The notes under the pieces are model-generated. The model saw only the letters and a list, made by a program, of their open reading frames with translations. It had not been told where the DNA came from and did not search any database. 64,000 nt of DNA from Variovorax paradoxus (GTDB taxonomy: Bacteria > Pseudomonadota > Gammaproteobacteria > Burkholderiales > Burkholderiaceae_C): assembly GCF_022009635.1 (NCBI RefSeq), contig NZ_CP091716.1, positions 6,442,501 to 6,506,500 of the forward strand, read 5' to 3'. The position numbers were made by a program, and so were the translations under genes. This document shows positions 26,035-34,068 of this stretch, piece after piece. Each line of letters begins with the position of its first letter. Position 1 is the first letter of the stretch.

Positions 26035-26054
26035 TGAATTCGTCATTGAATTCA
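26035..26054. promoter_or_regulatory. Perfect inverted repeat in the hfaA upstream region
   Basis: The arms TGAATTC and GAATTCA flank GTCATT, 30-49 bases before the hfaA start. CCC and GGG lie just outside and lengthen the dyad with a one-base bulge. It could be an operator or a leader stem-loop. A weaker dyad (CCGGT/ACCGG, 26104-26122) lies further upstream. Confidence 0.45.
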
Positions 26055-26179
26055 CGGGTGCGACGTTTCGCGAGAGGGGATGCTAGGGAGCGGAAGAAGC
26101 CGCCGGTATCCCGAGAACCGGTAGAAGTGGTGGGAACAAACCCATGCATGCGCACGCGCCGTGCGACAGAATCGATGCC

Positions 26180-26548
26180 ATGTCACGCACCGCCGTTGCA
26201 CCCCATCGCCGCCTTCATTTCGCGGGCATCGCGATCCTCATCGCGGGCTGGATCTGCGCGGTGCTGGTCTACATCGTGGCAAGCGGCAACGACAGCGCGA
26301 CGGCGGCCGATCGCCGCGTCATCGACGGACAGGTGTACGTGGTTCCGCTCGAAACATCGAAGCGCGAACAGCAGGAAATGGAACGGCTGGGCGGAAAGAC
26401 GACCGTGTGGATGGTCGAGTCCGCGACCTGGCTCGGCTCGCTGTGGCACGGCAAGCGCCTGGCCTTCACGCTGGCGCTGCTGGCTACCGTTATCGGTGGG
26501 TCCTGCGTGTACCTCGCGGGCCTTGCCGCGGAGGAAGTGGACGGGTAG
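26180..26548 (+). CDS. Small two-helix membrane protein, unknown function
   Basis: Protein of 122 aa with two hydrophobic segments, about residues 10-32 (FAGIAILIAGWICAVLVYIV) and 88-110 (LAFTLALLATVIGGSCVYLA). They flank a soluble loop of about 55 residues (DGQVYVVPLETSKREQQEME) with a possible short coiled coil. I do not recognise the family. The ATG at 26180 removes 12 unlikely residues from a longer open frame. It is divergent from the hfa-like operon with 174 bases between starts, so it may share regulatory DNA with it, but nothing else ties it to that system. Confidence 0.6.
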   Translation: MSRTAVAPHRRLHFAGIAILIAGWICAVLVYIVASGNDSATAADRRVIDGQVYVVPLETSKREQQEMERLGGKTTVWMVESATWLGSLWHGKRLAFTLALLATVIGGSCVYLAGLAAEEVDG

Positions 26549-26561
26549 CCAGAGGCCGGTT

Positions 26562-26593
26562 CACGCCGCCGCGGCGTTGTCTGCGGCGGCGTG
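26562..26593. terminator. Long GC hairpin between convergent genes
   Basis: A perfect 11-bp stem (CACGCCGCCGC / GCGGCGGCGTG) with a 10-nt loop lies between the membrane protein gene and the convergent aminotransferase gene. There is no T-run, so a terminator role is inferred from position and strength. Confidence 0.45.
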
Positions 26594-26605
26594 TGCAGGC
26601 AACGC

Positions 26606-27940
26606 TCAGGCGTGCGCCTTGATCGAATCCGCCAGCGTGTTCACCAGCGTGTCGATGTGCGACTTCTCCACGATGTACGGCGGCGCGATCACCAGCACGT
26701 CGCCCGCCGGGCGCACCAGCGCGCCCTTGTGGAAGCAGTCCAGGAAGACTTCATAGGCGCGCTTGCCCGGCGTGCCCGCGATGGGCGCAAGTTCCACCGC
26801 CGCGGCCAGGCCGAGGCTGCGGATGCCGATGACGTTGGGCAGGCCCTTGAAGGCGCTGTGGAAGGCGTCGCCCAGCACCTTGCCCATTTCGCCGGCGCGG
26901 GCGAACAGGTTCTCCTGCTTGAACAGGTCGAGCGTGGCGATGGCCGCGGCGCAGGCCACCGGGTGGCCCGAGTAGGTGTAGCCGTGGAAGAACTCGACCA
27001 CGTGCTCGGGCGCGTCGGTCTTCATCATCGCGTCGTAGAGCTTGTCGCGGCAGATCACGCCGCCCAGCGGAATCACGCCGTTGGTCACGCACTTGGCGAA
27101 GTTCAGCATGTCGGGCACCACGCCGTAATAGTCCGACGCGAAGTTGGTGCCCATGCGGCCGAAGCCGGTGATGACCTCGTCGAAGATCAGCAGGATGCCG
27201 TGCTTGTCGCAGATCTCGCGCAGGCGCTTGAGGTAGCCCTGGGGCGGCAGGTACCAGCCGGCCGAACCGGCCACCGGCTCGACGATGATCGCGGCGATGT
27301 TGCTCGGATCGTGCAGCGGCAGGATGCGGGTCTCGAGCTCGACCAGCGGGTCTTCGGCCCACACCGGCTCCTCGTTGTGGATGTAGGCATGGTTCACCGG
27401 ATCGTGGATGAAGCGCATGTGGTCCACGCGCGGCAGGAAGGCCGAACCGAACACCTTGCGGTTGCCCGGGATGCCGCCCACCGACATGCCGCCGAAGCCC
27501 ACGCCGTGGTAGCCCTTCTCGCGGCCGATGAACACATTGCGGTGGCCTTCGCCGCGCGCGCGGTGGTAGGCCAGCGCCACCTTCATCGAGGTGTCGGCGG
27601 CTTCCGAGCCCGAGTTGCAGAACAGCACCTTGTTCAGGTCGCCGGGCGCCAGCGAGGCGATCATCTCGGCGGCCTTGAAGGCCTTGTCGTTGCTGACCTG
27701 GAAGGCGGTGGCGTAGTCGAGCGTGTCGAGCTGCTTCTTGATCGCCTCGTTGATCGGCTTGCGGTTGTGGCCCGCGCCCACGCACCACAGCGACGAGATG
27801 CCGTCGATCACCTTCTTGCCGTCGTGGGTGGTGAATTCCATGCCGTCGGCCGCCACGAAAACGCGCGGGTCCTTGCGGAAATGACGGTTGGGAGTGAAGG
27901 GCAACCACTGGTTGTCCATGTTGAAGTCCTGGAAGGCCAT
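26606..27940 (-). CDS. Class III (omega) aminotransferase
   Basis: PLP enzyme of 444 aa of the beta-alanine/omega-amino acid:pyruvate transaminase group. It shows LFCNSGSEAADTSMKVALAY for phosphate binding, the acidic PLP-nitrogen contact in LIFDEVITGFGRMG, and the Schiff-base lysine region NFAKCVTNGVIPLGG (about residue 285). FHGYTYSGHPVACAAA and VRPAGDVLVIAPPYI follow. Such enzymes move an amino group from beta-alanine, polyamines or similar amines to pyruvate. The ATG at 27940 has CAGGAG upstream. It is divergent from purU, and no pathway partners are adjacent. Confidence 0.9.
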   Translation of the reverse strand: MAFQDFNMDNQWLPFTPNRHFRKDPRVFVAADGMEFTTHDGKKVIDGISSLWCVGAGHNRKPINEAIKKQLDTLDYATAFQVSNDKAFKAAEMIASLAPGDLNKVLFCNSGSEAADTSMKVALAYHRARGEGHRNVFIGREKGYHGVGFGGMSVGGIPGNRKVFGSAFLPRVDHMRFIHDPVNHAYIHNEEPVWAEDPLVELETRILPLHDPSNIAAIIVEPVAGSAGWYLPPQGYLKRLREICDKHGILLIFDEVITGFGRMGTNFASDYYGVVPDMLNFAKCVTNGVIPLGGVICRDKLYDAMMKTDAPEHVVEFFHGYTYSGHPVACAAAIATLDLFKQENLFARAGEMGKVLGDAFHSAFKGLPNVIGIRSLGLAAAVELAPIAGTPGKRAYEVFLDCFHKGALVRPAGDVLVIAPPYIVEKSHIDTLVNTLADSIKAHA

Positions 27941-28009
27941 GTCTCGCTCCTGTGGGTTTCGGGTCGGGGAAAATCGCGATTCTGGCACCCCTGCGACAAT
28001 CCCACCCCG

Positions 28010-28876
28010 ATGACGACCTCTACGCCCACCTCGCCCGCCTACATCCTGAACCTCTCCTGCCCCGACCGGACGGGCATCGTGCACGCCGTCTCGGGCTTCC
28101 TGCTCGAGCATGGCGCCAACATCGAAGAGGCCGCCCAGTACAACGACCACGGCACGGGTCTATTCTTCATGCGGGTGCGCTTTGCCTGCGGCGACCACAG
28201 CGAAGCCGCGCTGCGCGAAGAGCTGAAGACCTTTGCCGCCGGCTTCGGCATGACGCTGCAGCTGCACGCCGCCGCCGAGCCGATGAAGACCGTGCTGCTG
28301 GTCAGCAAGGAAGGCCACTGCCTGAACGACCTGCTGTTCCGCTGGAAGAGCGGCCTGCTCGCCATCGACGTGCGCGCCATCATCTCGAACCACCGCGACT
28401 TCTACCAACTGGCCGCCAGCTACAACGTGCCGTTCCACCATATCCCGGTGACGGCCGCGACCAAGGCGCAGGCCGAGGCCAGGCAGCTGGAAATCATCGA
28501 GGCCGAAGGCGCGGAGCTCGTGGTGCTCGCGCGCTACATGCAGATCCTGAGCAACGACCTGTGCCGCAACCTGGCCGGCCGCGCCATCAACATCCATCAC
28601 TCCTTCCTGCCCAGCTTCAAGGGCGCCAAGCCCTACTACCAGGCGCACGACCGGGGCGTGAAGCTGATCGGCGCCACCGCCCACTACGTGACGGCCGACC
28701 TCGACGAAGGCCCGATCATCGAGCAGGACGTGGCCCGCGCCGACCACACCGATACGGTGGAAGACCTCACGGCCCGAGGCCGCGACACCGAGAGCCAGGT
28801 GCTGGCGCGGGCGGTGAAGTGGCACAGCGAGCACCGGGTGCTGCTGAACGGCCACCGCACCGTCGTCTTCCGCTAG
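28010..28876 (+). CDS. purU: Formyltetrahydrofolate deformylase
   Basis: Cytosolic enzyme of 288 aa that hydrolyses 10-formyl-THF to THF and formate, balancing one-carbon pools. An N-terminal ACT domain (YILNLSCPDRTGIVHAVSGF, residues about 10-85) is the amino-acid sensing part. It is followed by a formyltransferase fold with LARYMQILSNDLCRN, INIHHSFLPSFKGAKPYYQA (catalytic Asn/His) and DEGPIIEQDV (catalytic Asp). Length and order match PurU rather than PurN, which lacks the ACT domain. The start ATG at 28010 gives MTTSTPTSPAYIL. Its stop is one base from the end of the convergent YXWGXW gene. Confidence 0.95.
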   Translation: MTTSTPTSPAYILNLSCPDRTGIVHAVSGFLLEHGANIEEAAQYNDHGTGLFFMRVRFACGDHSEAALREELKTFAAGFGMTLQLHAAAEPMKTVLLVSKEGHCLNDLLFRWKSGLLAIDVRAIISNHRDFYQLAASYNVPFHHIPVTAATKAQAEARQLEIIEAEGAELVVLARYMQILSNDLCRNLAGRAINIHHSFLPSFKGAKPYYQAHDRGVKLIGATAHYVTADLDEGPIIEQDVARADHTDTVEDLTARGRDTESQVLARAVKWHSEHRVLLNGHRTVVFR

Positions 28877-28877
28877 A

Positions 28878-29252
28878 TCAGTTCCTGTAGGGATTGTTCG
28901 GGCGGCGGTCGTAGCGGTTGGGCACGCCGTCGCCATCGCGATCCCAGCGGCCGGCGCTGTACACCCAGCGGCCACCGTCCTGGCGCCATGCCGGCGCACG
29001 GTACGCATAGCCCGGACGGGCACGCACCCAGTAGCCGCCCACCCACACGTGGCGACCGCCACGCCACTCATAGTGGCCCGGCGCCCAGACGAAGCCGCGG
29101 CGCGGCGGCGGCACGCGTTCGAAGCGCGGCGGAGGCGGCGCCACCTGGATGGTCACCACGGGTTGCGCCTGCGCGGCGGTGGGAACGGTCAGCGCGCCCA
29201 CGGACAGGAGCGAAGCCGTGCCGATGGAAAGAGCCAGTGCGATTTTTTTCAT
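28878..29252 (-). CDS. YXWGXW repeat secreted protein
   Basis: Protein of 124 aa with a signal peptide (MKKIALALSIGTASLLSVGA, cleaved after about AQA). The mature chain has repeated Trp/Tyr/Gly motifs (WAPGHYEWRGGRHVWVGGYW, then WRQDGGRWVYSAGRWDRDGDG), the YXWGXW signature of small basic envelope proteins in proteobacteria. The ATG is at 29252 with TGAGGAG upstream. The tail DRDGDGVPNRYD looks like a thrombospondin-type-3 calcium loop. Function unknown; probably cell-envelope associated. Confidence 0.8.
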   Translation of the reverse strand: MKKIALALSIGTASLLSVGALTVPTAAQAQPVVTIQVAPPPPRFERVPPPRRGFVWAPGHYEWRGGRHVWVGGYWVRARPGYAYRAPAWRQDGGRWVYSAGRWDRDGDGVPNRYDRRPNNPYRN

Positions 29253-29373
29253 GAAGGACTCCTCATGAGTTGTTGGACGAGCCTTCATGCTGCCGGGATC
29301 ATGTGAAGCGCCTGTAAGCGGGACACGAAGTCTTATGTAGAGCTGTTTCGCGATCCTCGTGGGTTGCGAACGC

Positions 29374-30699
29374 TCACTCCAGCAGTTCCTTCAGGTCGAC
29401 GGCCGCCGCCATGGCCGCATGTCCGGCCTTGTTCGGGTGCAGGTGGTCGCCGCTGTCGTACTTCGGATTCAAGGCGAGCGGATCGGCGGGGTCGCGCAGG
29501 ACGGCGTCGAAATCGATCACGCCGTCCACGTCCTGCCGCCCGCGGATCCATGTGTTGACGGCGCCGCGCATGGCTTCCGTCGCGGCCGTCCAGTAGGGCG
29601 TGTTGCGGAACGGCGGCACGGTGCCGATCATCAGCTTCACGCCCTTGGCGCGCGCCTGCTTGATCAACTGCTCAAGCCCTTCGGTGACGCGCTCGGCCGT
29701 CGGCGCCTCGGACGCGAGGAGTGGGAACCCCGGCACGTCGACGAACGCGCCTCGGCCGATGTCGTTGGTGCCCATCAGCACGATCACGTGCGTCACGCCG
29801 CTTTGCGCCAGCACGTCCTTCGCGAAGCGCGACATGCCGCTGGGCCCTGAGCTGTCGAGCAGCAGCCGGTTGCCGCCGATACCCATGTTGATCACCGACA
29901 GCCCCGCCGGCACCTTCGGGCTGTCGCGCAGCCGCGTGGCCAGCATGTCGGGATAGGCGCCGCCGCCGGCGTCGTTGCCGCCCGCGGTGATCGAGTCGCC
30001 GAAAGCCACCACGATGCGGGCCGGCTGGCTCGTGAGCACGTCCAGACCGGTCACGATGTGGTTCAGCGCCAGCGGCACCGCGCCTTGCAGCCTGGGCGTC
30101 GTGACGGCATTGCCCGGGGCGACCCAGCTCGTGCCGGGGCCGCGCTGGTAGATGGTCGCGAAAGGCGTCGGCTGGTCCAGGTAGGTGCTCACCGCCAGGG
30201 TCTGTCCGGCCTCGGCCTGCAGGTCGAGGCCGTCGCTCCAGGCGTCCGCGCCGGGCGCGATGGTGAGGCTGCCGCGCCCGCCGAAGCGCAGCACGCCCAG
30301 CGTGGCCGGAGACACCGCGTTGCCGCCGGTGACGAGGCCCACGCTCGCGGCGGCGATGTGCAGCGGCGCCTTGCCGAAGCGGTTGGAGAAACGCACGCGC
30401 ACGCGGCTTCCATCCAGCGCGGGCTGCACCAGTTGGCGCAGCGTCTGCCCGCGAAACACATGCTTGCCCGGCCCCGCCTGCGGCGCGGTGGTGGGGTTCG
30501 CCATGAGTTCGCTGAATTCGGTGGGCGCGGCCGCCCAGCTTGCGACCCAATGGGCTTCGGCGGGCTGCCGGGGCGGCTGGCCGTCGGACGATGGCAATGC
30601 CCACACGCCGGCGGCCACGGCCGCAAGCAGAAAAGCGATCAGCCAATGCGTTGCGGCGCCCGCGCAAAACCGGGCCCGCCAACGAGAAATCAATTCCAT
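29374..30699 (-). CDS. SGNH/GDSL hydrolase family protein
   Basis: Protein of 441 aa. An N-terminal hydrophobic segment (about 18-36) exports or anchors it. A beta-rich domain of about 170 residues precedes the SGNH hydrolase core. Block I is VVAFGDSITAGGND near residue 235, with the nucleophile Ser. Block II has the Gly in NMGIGGNRLLL, block III the Asn in LMGTNDIGRG, and block V SGDHLHPNKAGH near 418 with the Asp and His. Enzymes of this class deacylate esters of polysaccharides or lipids. It has no obvious operon partners. The substrate is unknown. Confidence 0.88.
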   Translation of the reverse strand: MELISRWRARFCAGAATHWLIAFLLAAVAAGVWALPSSDGQPPRQPAEAHWVASWAAAPTEFSELMANPTTAPQAGPGKHVFRGQTLRQLVQPALDGSRVRVRFSNRFGKAPLHIAAASVGLVTGGNAVSPATLGVLRFGGRGSLTIAPGADAWSDGLDLQAEAGQTLAVSTYLDQPTPFATIYQRGPGTSWVAPGNAVTTPRLQGAVPLALNHIVTGLDVLTSQPARIVVAFGDSITAGGNDAGGGAYPDMLATRLRDSPKVPAGLSVINMGIGGNRLLLDSSGPSGMSRFAKDVLAQSGVTHVIVLMGTNDIGRGAFVDVPGFPLLASEAPTAERVTEGLEQLIKQARAKGVKLMIGTVPPFRNTPYWTAATEAMRGAVNTWIRGRQDVDGVIDFDAVLRDPADPLALNPKYDSGDHLHPNKAGHAAMAAAVDLKELLE

Positions 30700-30764
30700 G
30701 CGCGCAAAGCGACCCAGTTTACGGAGCCGCCGTGACCCCGGTCGTTACGAGGTCTAGCGTGCGG

Positions 30765-33700
30765 TTACCAGGTGTCGACGTAGGGCGAGACGGCTTCGTG
30801 GCGCCGTCCGGCCGAATCCAGCCCGCGCACCAGCCAGGTGCGCGTGTCGGCCGGGTCGATCACCGCGTCGATCTCCAGCGTCTGCGCCATGTGGATCGCC
30901 TCGCCGTTCGCGTACTGCTGCGCCACCAGTTTCTTGAACAGCGCGTCGCGTTCGGCGCCCTCCGGCACGGCGGCCAGTTCCTTGCGGAAACCCAGCCGCA
31001 CGGCACCTTCGAGCCCCATCGCGCCGAATTCGCCGGTGGGCCAGGCCACGGTAAAGACTGGCGCGTCGAAGCCGCCCGCCGTCATCGCCTGCGCGCCCAG
31101 GCCGTAGCCCTTGCGCAGCACCACGGCGAAGAACGGCACGCGCAGATGCGACGCCACCATGAACATGCGGCACACATGGCGCACCTGCGCCTGCGCCTCG
31201 ATTTCGGGGCCGACCATGAAGCCCGGCGTGTCGCACAACGAAACAATCGGAAGTCCGTGCGCATTGCAAAGCTGCATGAAACGCGCGGACTTGTCGGCCG
31301 CCTCGACGTCGATCGCACCGCCCAGGTGATGCGGGTTGTTGGCCATCAGGCCCACGGGCCGGCCTTCGATGCGCGCCAGCGCGGTGACGATGCCCGCGCC
31401 GAAGCCCGCGCGCAGCTCGAGCAGCGAGCCGGTGTCGGCCACGCCGCGCATCGCGGCGCGCACGTCGTACACGCGAAGCCGGTTCTCGGGCACCACGTGG
31501 CGCAGCGTGCGCGGGTCGGCGCATTGCCAGTCGGTGGTCGCGCCCTGGAAGTACGACAGGTACTGCTTGGCCGCCGCGACGGCGGCGGCCTCGTCGTCCA
31601 CCAGAATGTCGATCACGCCGTTGCGCGACTGCACGCTGCTCGGTCCGATCTGTTCCGGCGCGAAGGTGCCGAGCCCGCCGCCTTCGATCATCGCGGGGCC
31701 GCTCATGCCGATGTTGCTGCCCTTGGTGGCGATGATCACGTCGGCGCAGCCCAGCAGCGCCGCATTGCCCGCGAAGCAGCGGCCATGCACGATGCCGACC
31801 ACCGGCACCTTGCCCGACAGCGCCGCGAACTGGCTGAAGGTGTGGTTGTTCAGGCCCGCCACGATGGGCATGTCGGTGTCGCCCGGCCGCCCGCCGCCGC
31901 CTTCGGCGAACAGCACGACCGGCAGCTTCAGCTGGTGCGCCACCGCCAGCAGCCGGTCGGTCTTGTGGTGGTTGCGCATGCCCTGCGTGCCGGCCAGCAC
32001 GGTGTAGTCGTAGGCCAGCACCGCGCAGCGCGAGGCCTCGGGGCCGAACTGCTTCGCGTTGATGCTGCCCAGGCCGGTGACCATGCCGTCGGCGGGCGTG
32101 TTGGCGATGAGGTCTTCCAGCGTGCGGCGGCGCGTCTGCGCGGCGATGGCGAGCGCGCCGTACTCGATGAAGTTGCCCGGGTCGGAGGCGGTGTCGCACA
32201 GGTCGGCGATGTTCTCGCGCGCGGTGCGGCCGCCCTGCGCATGGCGCTTGTCGACGGCGGCCTTGCGGTTGATGTCCAGCGTGGGCGCATGGCGGTCGAT
32301 GACCTTTTGCAGGTCGGGGCGGACGGCGTCCAGGTCATGCTCGGCGCGCGCCTCGGCCTCGACCGCCTGCGCGTCGACGGCTTCGAGCTGCAGCAGCGAC
32401 TGGCCTTCGACAAGGTAGTCGCCGGGCGCGGCCAGCAACGCGACCACGCGGCCGGCCACGGGCGCGTGCAGCAGGTGCTCCATCTTCATGGCCTCCAGCA
32501 CGCCGAGCTGCGCGCCGGCGGGCAGCACGTCGCCCACGGCCACTTCGAACTGCACGAGGCGCGCGGGCATCGGCGCCTTCACCGTGAGTTCGTCCGCGCC
32601 GTCGTCCGCGAGAGCGGCTTCCTGGACGGGCGCGGCAACCGTCTTCTTCGCCTGCTTCTCGAATGAAACAGCCGATGCAAGCAGATCGCCCAGGTGCGCC
32701 TCGACAAAACGGGTGTGCACCGCCTGCGTCGCGAACTCCGGCCGCGCGGCAATGGCACGCAGCAGCGAGAGGTTGGTGGCAATGCCCTCGATGTGGCATT
32801 CGTCCAGCGCGCGCAGCGAGCGCCGCAACGCATCCGCGAAACGCGGCGAAGGCGAATGCACGATCAGCTTCGCGAGCAGCGTGTCGTAGTGCGGCGAAGG
32901 CGCGAGGCCCGCGTAGCCGTGCGTATCGACGCGCACACCGGGGCCGGCCGGCAGGTCGAAGCGCGCGAGCGTGCCGCCCGAGGGGCGCGCATTGCCTTGC
33001 GCGTCCAGCGTTTCCGCATTGATGCGCCACTGCAGCGCGAAGCCGCGCTGCGACGCGGTGCGGTCGGCCTCCACGCCGAGCGCGCTCAGCGTTTCACCGG
33101 CCGCCACGGCGATCTGCAGTTGCACGAGGTCCAGCCCCGTCACGGCTTCGGTCACCGTGTGCTCCACCTGCAGGCGCGGATTGGCCTCGATGAAGACGAA
33201 GGGCAGCGTCGACGACTGCGCATCGACCAGGAATTCGAAAGTGCCGAGCCCGCGATAGCCGACCGTCTTCGCCATGCGCAGCGCGGCCTGCGTGACCTGC
33301 GCGCGCAGGGCCTCGGGCAGCGAAGGGCTGGGCGCGATTTCCACCAGCTTCTGAAAGCGCCGCTGCAGCGTGCATTCGCGCTCGCCCAGGCTGGCCACTG
33401 CCTTGCCGTCGCCCAGCACCTGCACCTCGATGTGCCGCGCGTTGCGCATCAGCCGCTCGACATACACGCCTTCGATGCCGAAGGCCGCCTTGGCCTCCGA
33501 CATGCAGCGTGCGTGTGCCTGGGGCAGCTCCTGCGCGTCCAGCACCGCGCGCATGCCGCGGCCGCCGCCGCCGCCGATGGCCTTGACCATCACGCCCGCG
33601 CCCTGCGCATGCTGCTCGGCGAAGAAGGCCTGCGCCTGCGCGAGCGTCACCGCGCCGGCGCTGCCCGGCATCACCGGCACGTCGCATTGCGTGGCCAGTG

Positions 33701-34058
33701 CGCGTGCGCGCGCCTTGTCGCCGAACAGGCCCAGCTGCTGCGGCGTCGGGCCGATGAAGACCAGGCCGGCGTCCGCGCAGGCCTGTGCGAAGTCGGCGCG
33801 CTCGCTGAGAAAACCGTAGCCGGGATGCACCGCATCGCAGGCCTGCGCTTTCGCCACCGCGATCAGCGCATCGATGTCGAGATAGGCGGACGGCCCGGTG
33901 GCATCGAGCGCCACCGCCACATCGGCCAGTTGCGCGTGCAGCGCCGCCGCGTCGTCGCGCGCGTGCACGGCCACGCTGGCAACGCCCAGGTCGCGCAGCG
34001 CGCGCACCAGCCGCACGGCGATCTCGCCGCGGTTGGCAATCAGAACTTTGGAGAACAA
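30765..34058 (-). CDS. Single-chain acyl-CoA carboxylase (BC-BCCP-CT)
   Basis: Biotin enzyme of 1097 aa with all functions in one chain. Biotin carboxylase covers about 1-445 (FSKVLIANRGEIAVRLVRAL, ATP loop KAIGGGGGRGMRAV). Biotin carrier covers about 505-575, with biotinyl-Lys in LEAMKMEH near 523. Carboxyltransferase covers about 600-1097. This resembles the long-chain acyl-CoA carboxylases described as single-chain enzymes, rather than the split AccABCD or PccAB. The start is TTG at 34058, since the family begins (M)FSKVLIANRGE there and AGAGG precedes it. It is 10 bases downstream of the acyl-CoA ligase, so the ligase probably supplies its substrate. The acyl chain is unknown. Confidence 0.9.
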   Translation of the reverse strand: MFSKVLIANRGEIAVRLVRALRDLGVASVAVHARDDAAALHAQLADVAVALDATGPSAYLDIDALIAVAKAQACDAVHPGYGFLSERADFAQACADAGLVFIGPTPQQLGLFGDKARARALATQCDVPVMPGSAGAVTLAQAQAFFAEQHAQGAGVMVKAIGGGGGRGMRAVLDAQELPQAHARCMSEAKAAFGIEGVYVERLMRNARHIEVQVLGDGKAVASLGERECTLQRRFQKLVEIAPSPSLPEALRAQVTQAALRMAKTVGYRGLGTFEFLVDAQSSTLPFVFIEANPRLQVEHTVTEAVTGLDLVQLQIAVAAGETLSALGVEADRTASQRGFALQWRINAETLDAQGNARPSGGTLARFDLPAGPGVRVDTHGYAGLAPSPHYDTLLAKLIVHSPSPRFADALRRSLRALDECHIEGIATNLSLLRAIAARPEFATQAVHTRFVEAHLGDLLASAVSFEKQAKKTVAAPVQEAALADDGADELTVKAPMPARLVQFEVAVGDVLPAGAQLGVLEAMKMEHLLHAPVAGRVVALLAAPGDYLVEGQSLLQLEAVDAQAVEAEARAEHDLDAVRPDLQKVIDRHAPTLDINRKAAVDKRHAQGGRTARENIADLCDTASDPGNFIEYGALAIAAQTRRRTLEDLIANTPADGMVTGLGSINAKQFGPEASRCAVLAYDYTVLAGTQGMRNHHKTDRLLAVAHQLKLPVVLFAEGGGGRPGDTDMPIVAGLNNHTFSQFAALSGKVPVVGIVHGRCFAGNAALLGCADVIIATKGSNIGMSGPAMIEGGGLGTFAPEQIGPSSVQSRNGVIDILVDDEAAAVAAAKQYLSYFQGATTDWQCADPRTLRHVVPENRLRVYDVRAAMRGVADTGSLLELRAGFGAGIVTALARIEGRPVGLMANNPHHLGGAIDVEAADKSARFMQLCNAHGLPIVSLCDTPGFMVGPEIEAQAQVRHVCRMFMVASHLRVPFFAVVLRKGYGLGAQAMTAGGFDAPVFTVAWPTGEFGAMGLEGAVRLGFRKELAAVPEGAERDALFKKLVAQQYANGEAIHMAQTLEIDAVIDPADTRTWLVRGLDSAGRRHEAVSPYVDTW

Positions 34059-34068
34059 ACGGAACCTC

